From NCBI RefSeq assembly GCF_900452385.1, contig NZ_UGOA01000001.1, positions 1 through 64,000 on the forward strand: 64,000 bases of DNA. The letters are read 5' to 3'. Positions 63,771 through 64,000 of this stretch are shown piece by piece (the first letter of the stretch is position 1; every line of letters begins with the position of its first letter). The notes beneath the pieces are model-generated. The model saw nothing but the letters and a program-made list of their open reading frames with translations, was not told the origin of the DNA and made no database searches. The position numbers and the translations under genes are program-made. This stretch comes from Legionella donaldsonii. GTDB lineage: Bacteria; Pseudomonadota; Gammaproteobacteria; Legionellales; Legionellaceae.

Positions 63771-64000
63771 TTAAATCCAATTTTCATTGGTAGTAAAGGC
63801 AATTGTTATCCAACGTTGTGGGCTGTCTCCACCCATCGCATCTGCTATTTCGCGCCGAATTCCATCTAGCTCTTCTACACTTGAGATAGGGTAATTAGCA
63901 GGCACAACAAGGTGTATTTCAATAAATTGTGCACGGCCTATTTTGGCTACATAACTGGCGTAAGTTTTAAAGCCATAGCGTACAACCAGTTGATCCAAAA
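63771..64000 (-). CDS. Cation-diffusion-facilitator transporter, C-terminal part (runs off window)
   Basis: The visible 76 codons, cut by the end of the window, read as the cytoplasmic C-terminal domain of a cation efflux (CDF) protein: LVVRYGFKTYASYVAKIGRAQFIE, then VELDGIRREIADAMGGDSPQRWITIAFTTNENW. The ferredoxin-like fold dimerises and senses metal. The TTG near 63998 is not a credible start, since the domain lacks its membrane part. The stop overlaps the leader of the MATE gene. Confidence 0.8.
   Translation of the reverse strand, partial: LDQLVVRYGFKTYASYVAKIGRAQFIEIHLVVPANYPISSVEELDGIRREIADAMGGDSPQRWITIAFTTNENWI

Overview
The window is a chromosomal segment of a Legionella-type gammaproteobacterium, starting exactly at the first base of dnaA. 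Three kinds of evidence point to Legionella. First, there are genus-typical proteins: a Legionella major-outer-membrane-protein family porin, a PagP/Rcp-like lipid A palmitoyltransferase beside an Hbp-like hemin-binding protein, and several secreted or effector-like proteins without housekeeping homology. Second, there is a CsrA-titrating small RNA preceded by a near-perfect LetA box. Third, the order hfq-hflX and hbp-rcp-permease matches what is known from L. pneumophila. I cannot name the species. The insertion of a gene between recF and gyrB suggests it is not L. pneumophila.

Region 1 (1-7064) is the replication cluster dnaA-dnaN-recF, then an inserted putative cysteine-protease/transglutaminase-like gene, then gyrB. 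Two perfect 16-bp parS sites flank the insert, one inside recF and one in the gyrB leader, marking the origin-proximal partition centromere.

Region 2 (7207-16775) is an envelope/LPS block. It holds a WaaP/RIO-like kinase and a GT9 heptosyltransferase-type enzyme, a Stealth-family phosphotransferase, a porin, lpxA-lpxD, two tandem LpxL-type acyltransferases, a DxD glycosyltransferase and a Kdo kinase. Together they could build, acylate and phosphorylate lipid A and core sugar.

Region 3 (16776-20960) is post-transcriptional regulation: an RsmY/Z-class sRNA, a membrane protein, a putative effector in the position of RavA, hfq, hflX and a TlpA-like thioredoxin.

Region 4 (21169-43733) is mostly ordinary metabolism and transport: pirin, WrbA, TauE/SafE-like permease, DarP, RlmKL, Mpo1-like, GH3, Tag, Hbp, Rcp/PagP, APC permease, ExoD, PiT, CorC/HlyC, Coq7, MscS-type channel, alpha/beta hydrolase, a Cys-rich zinc ribbon, VOC protein and a kinase-like protein. 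A few lineage-specific proteins are interspersed.

Region 5 (43734-64000) is accessory in character, with long gene-poor gaps containing strong palindromes, effector-like proteins, an ABC exporter and small orphan proteins. Its most striking part is a giant repeat-protein locus (51107-61681, minus strand). One 2345-residue protein is built from three tandem copies of a novel ~430-residue module, each followed by 37-residue ankyrin-like LPE/D-R-L repeats. A 1073-residue paralogue follows, and then the C-terminal stump of a third. The window ends with a 2H-phosphoesterase-like protein, a MATE exporter and the C-terminus of a cation-diffusion-facilitator transporter.

No rRNA, tRNA, CRISPR array, insertion sequence or transposase was recognised.
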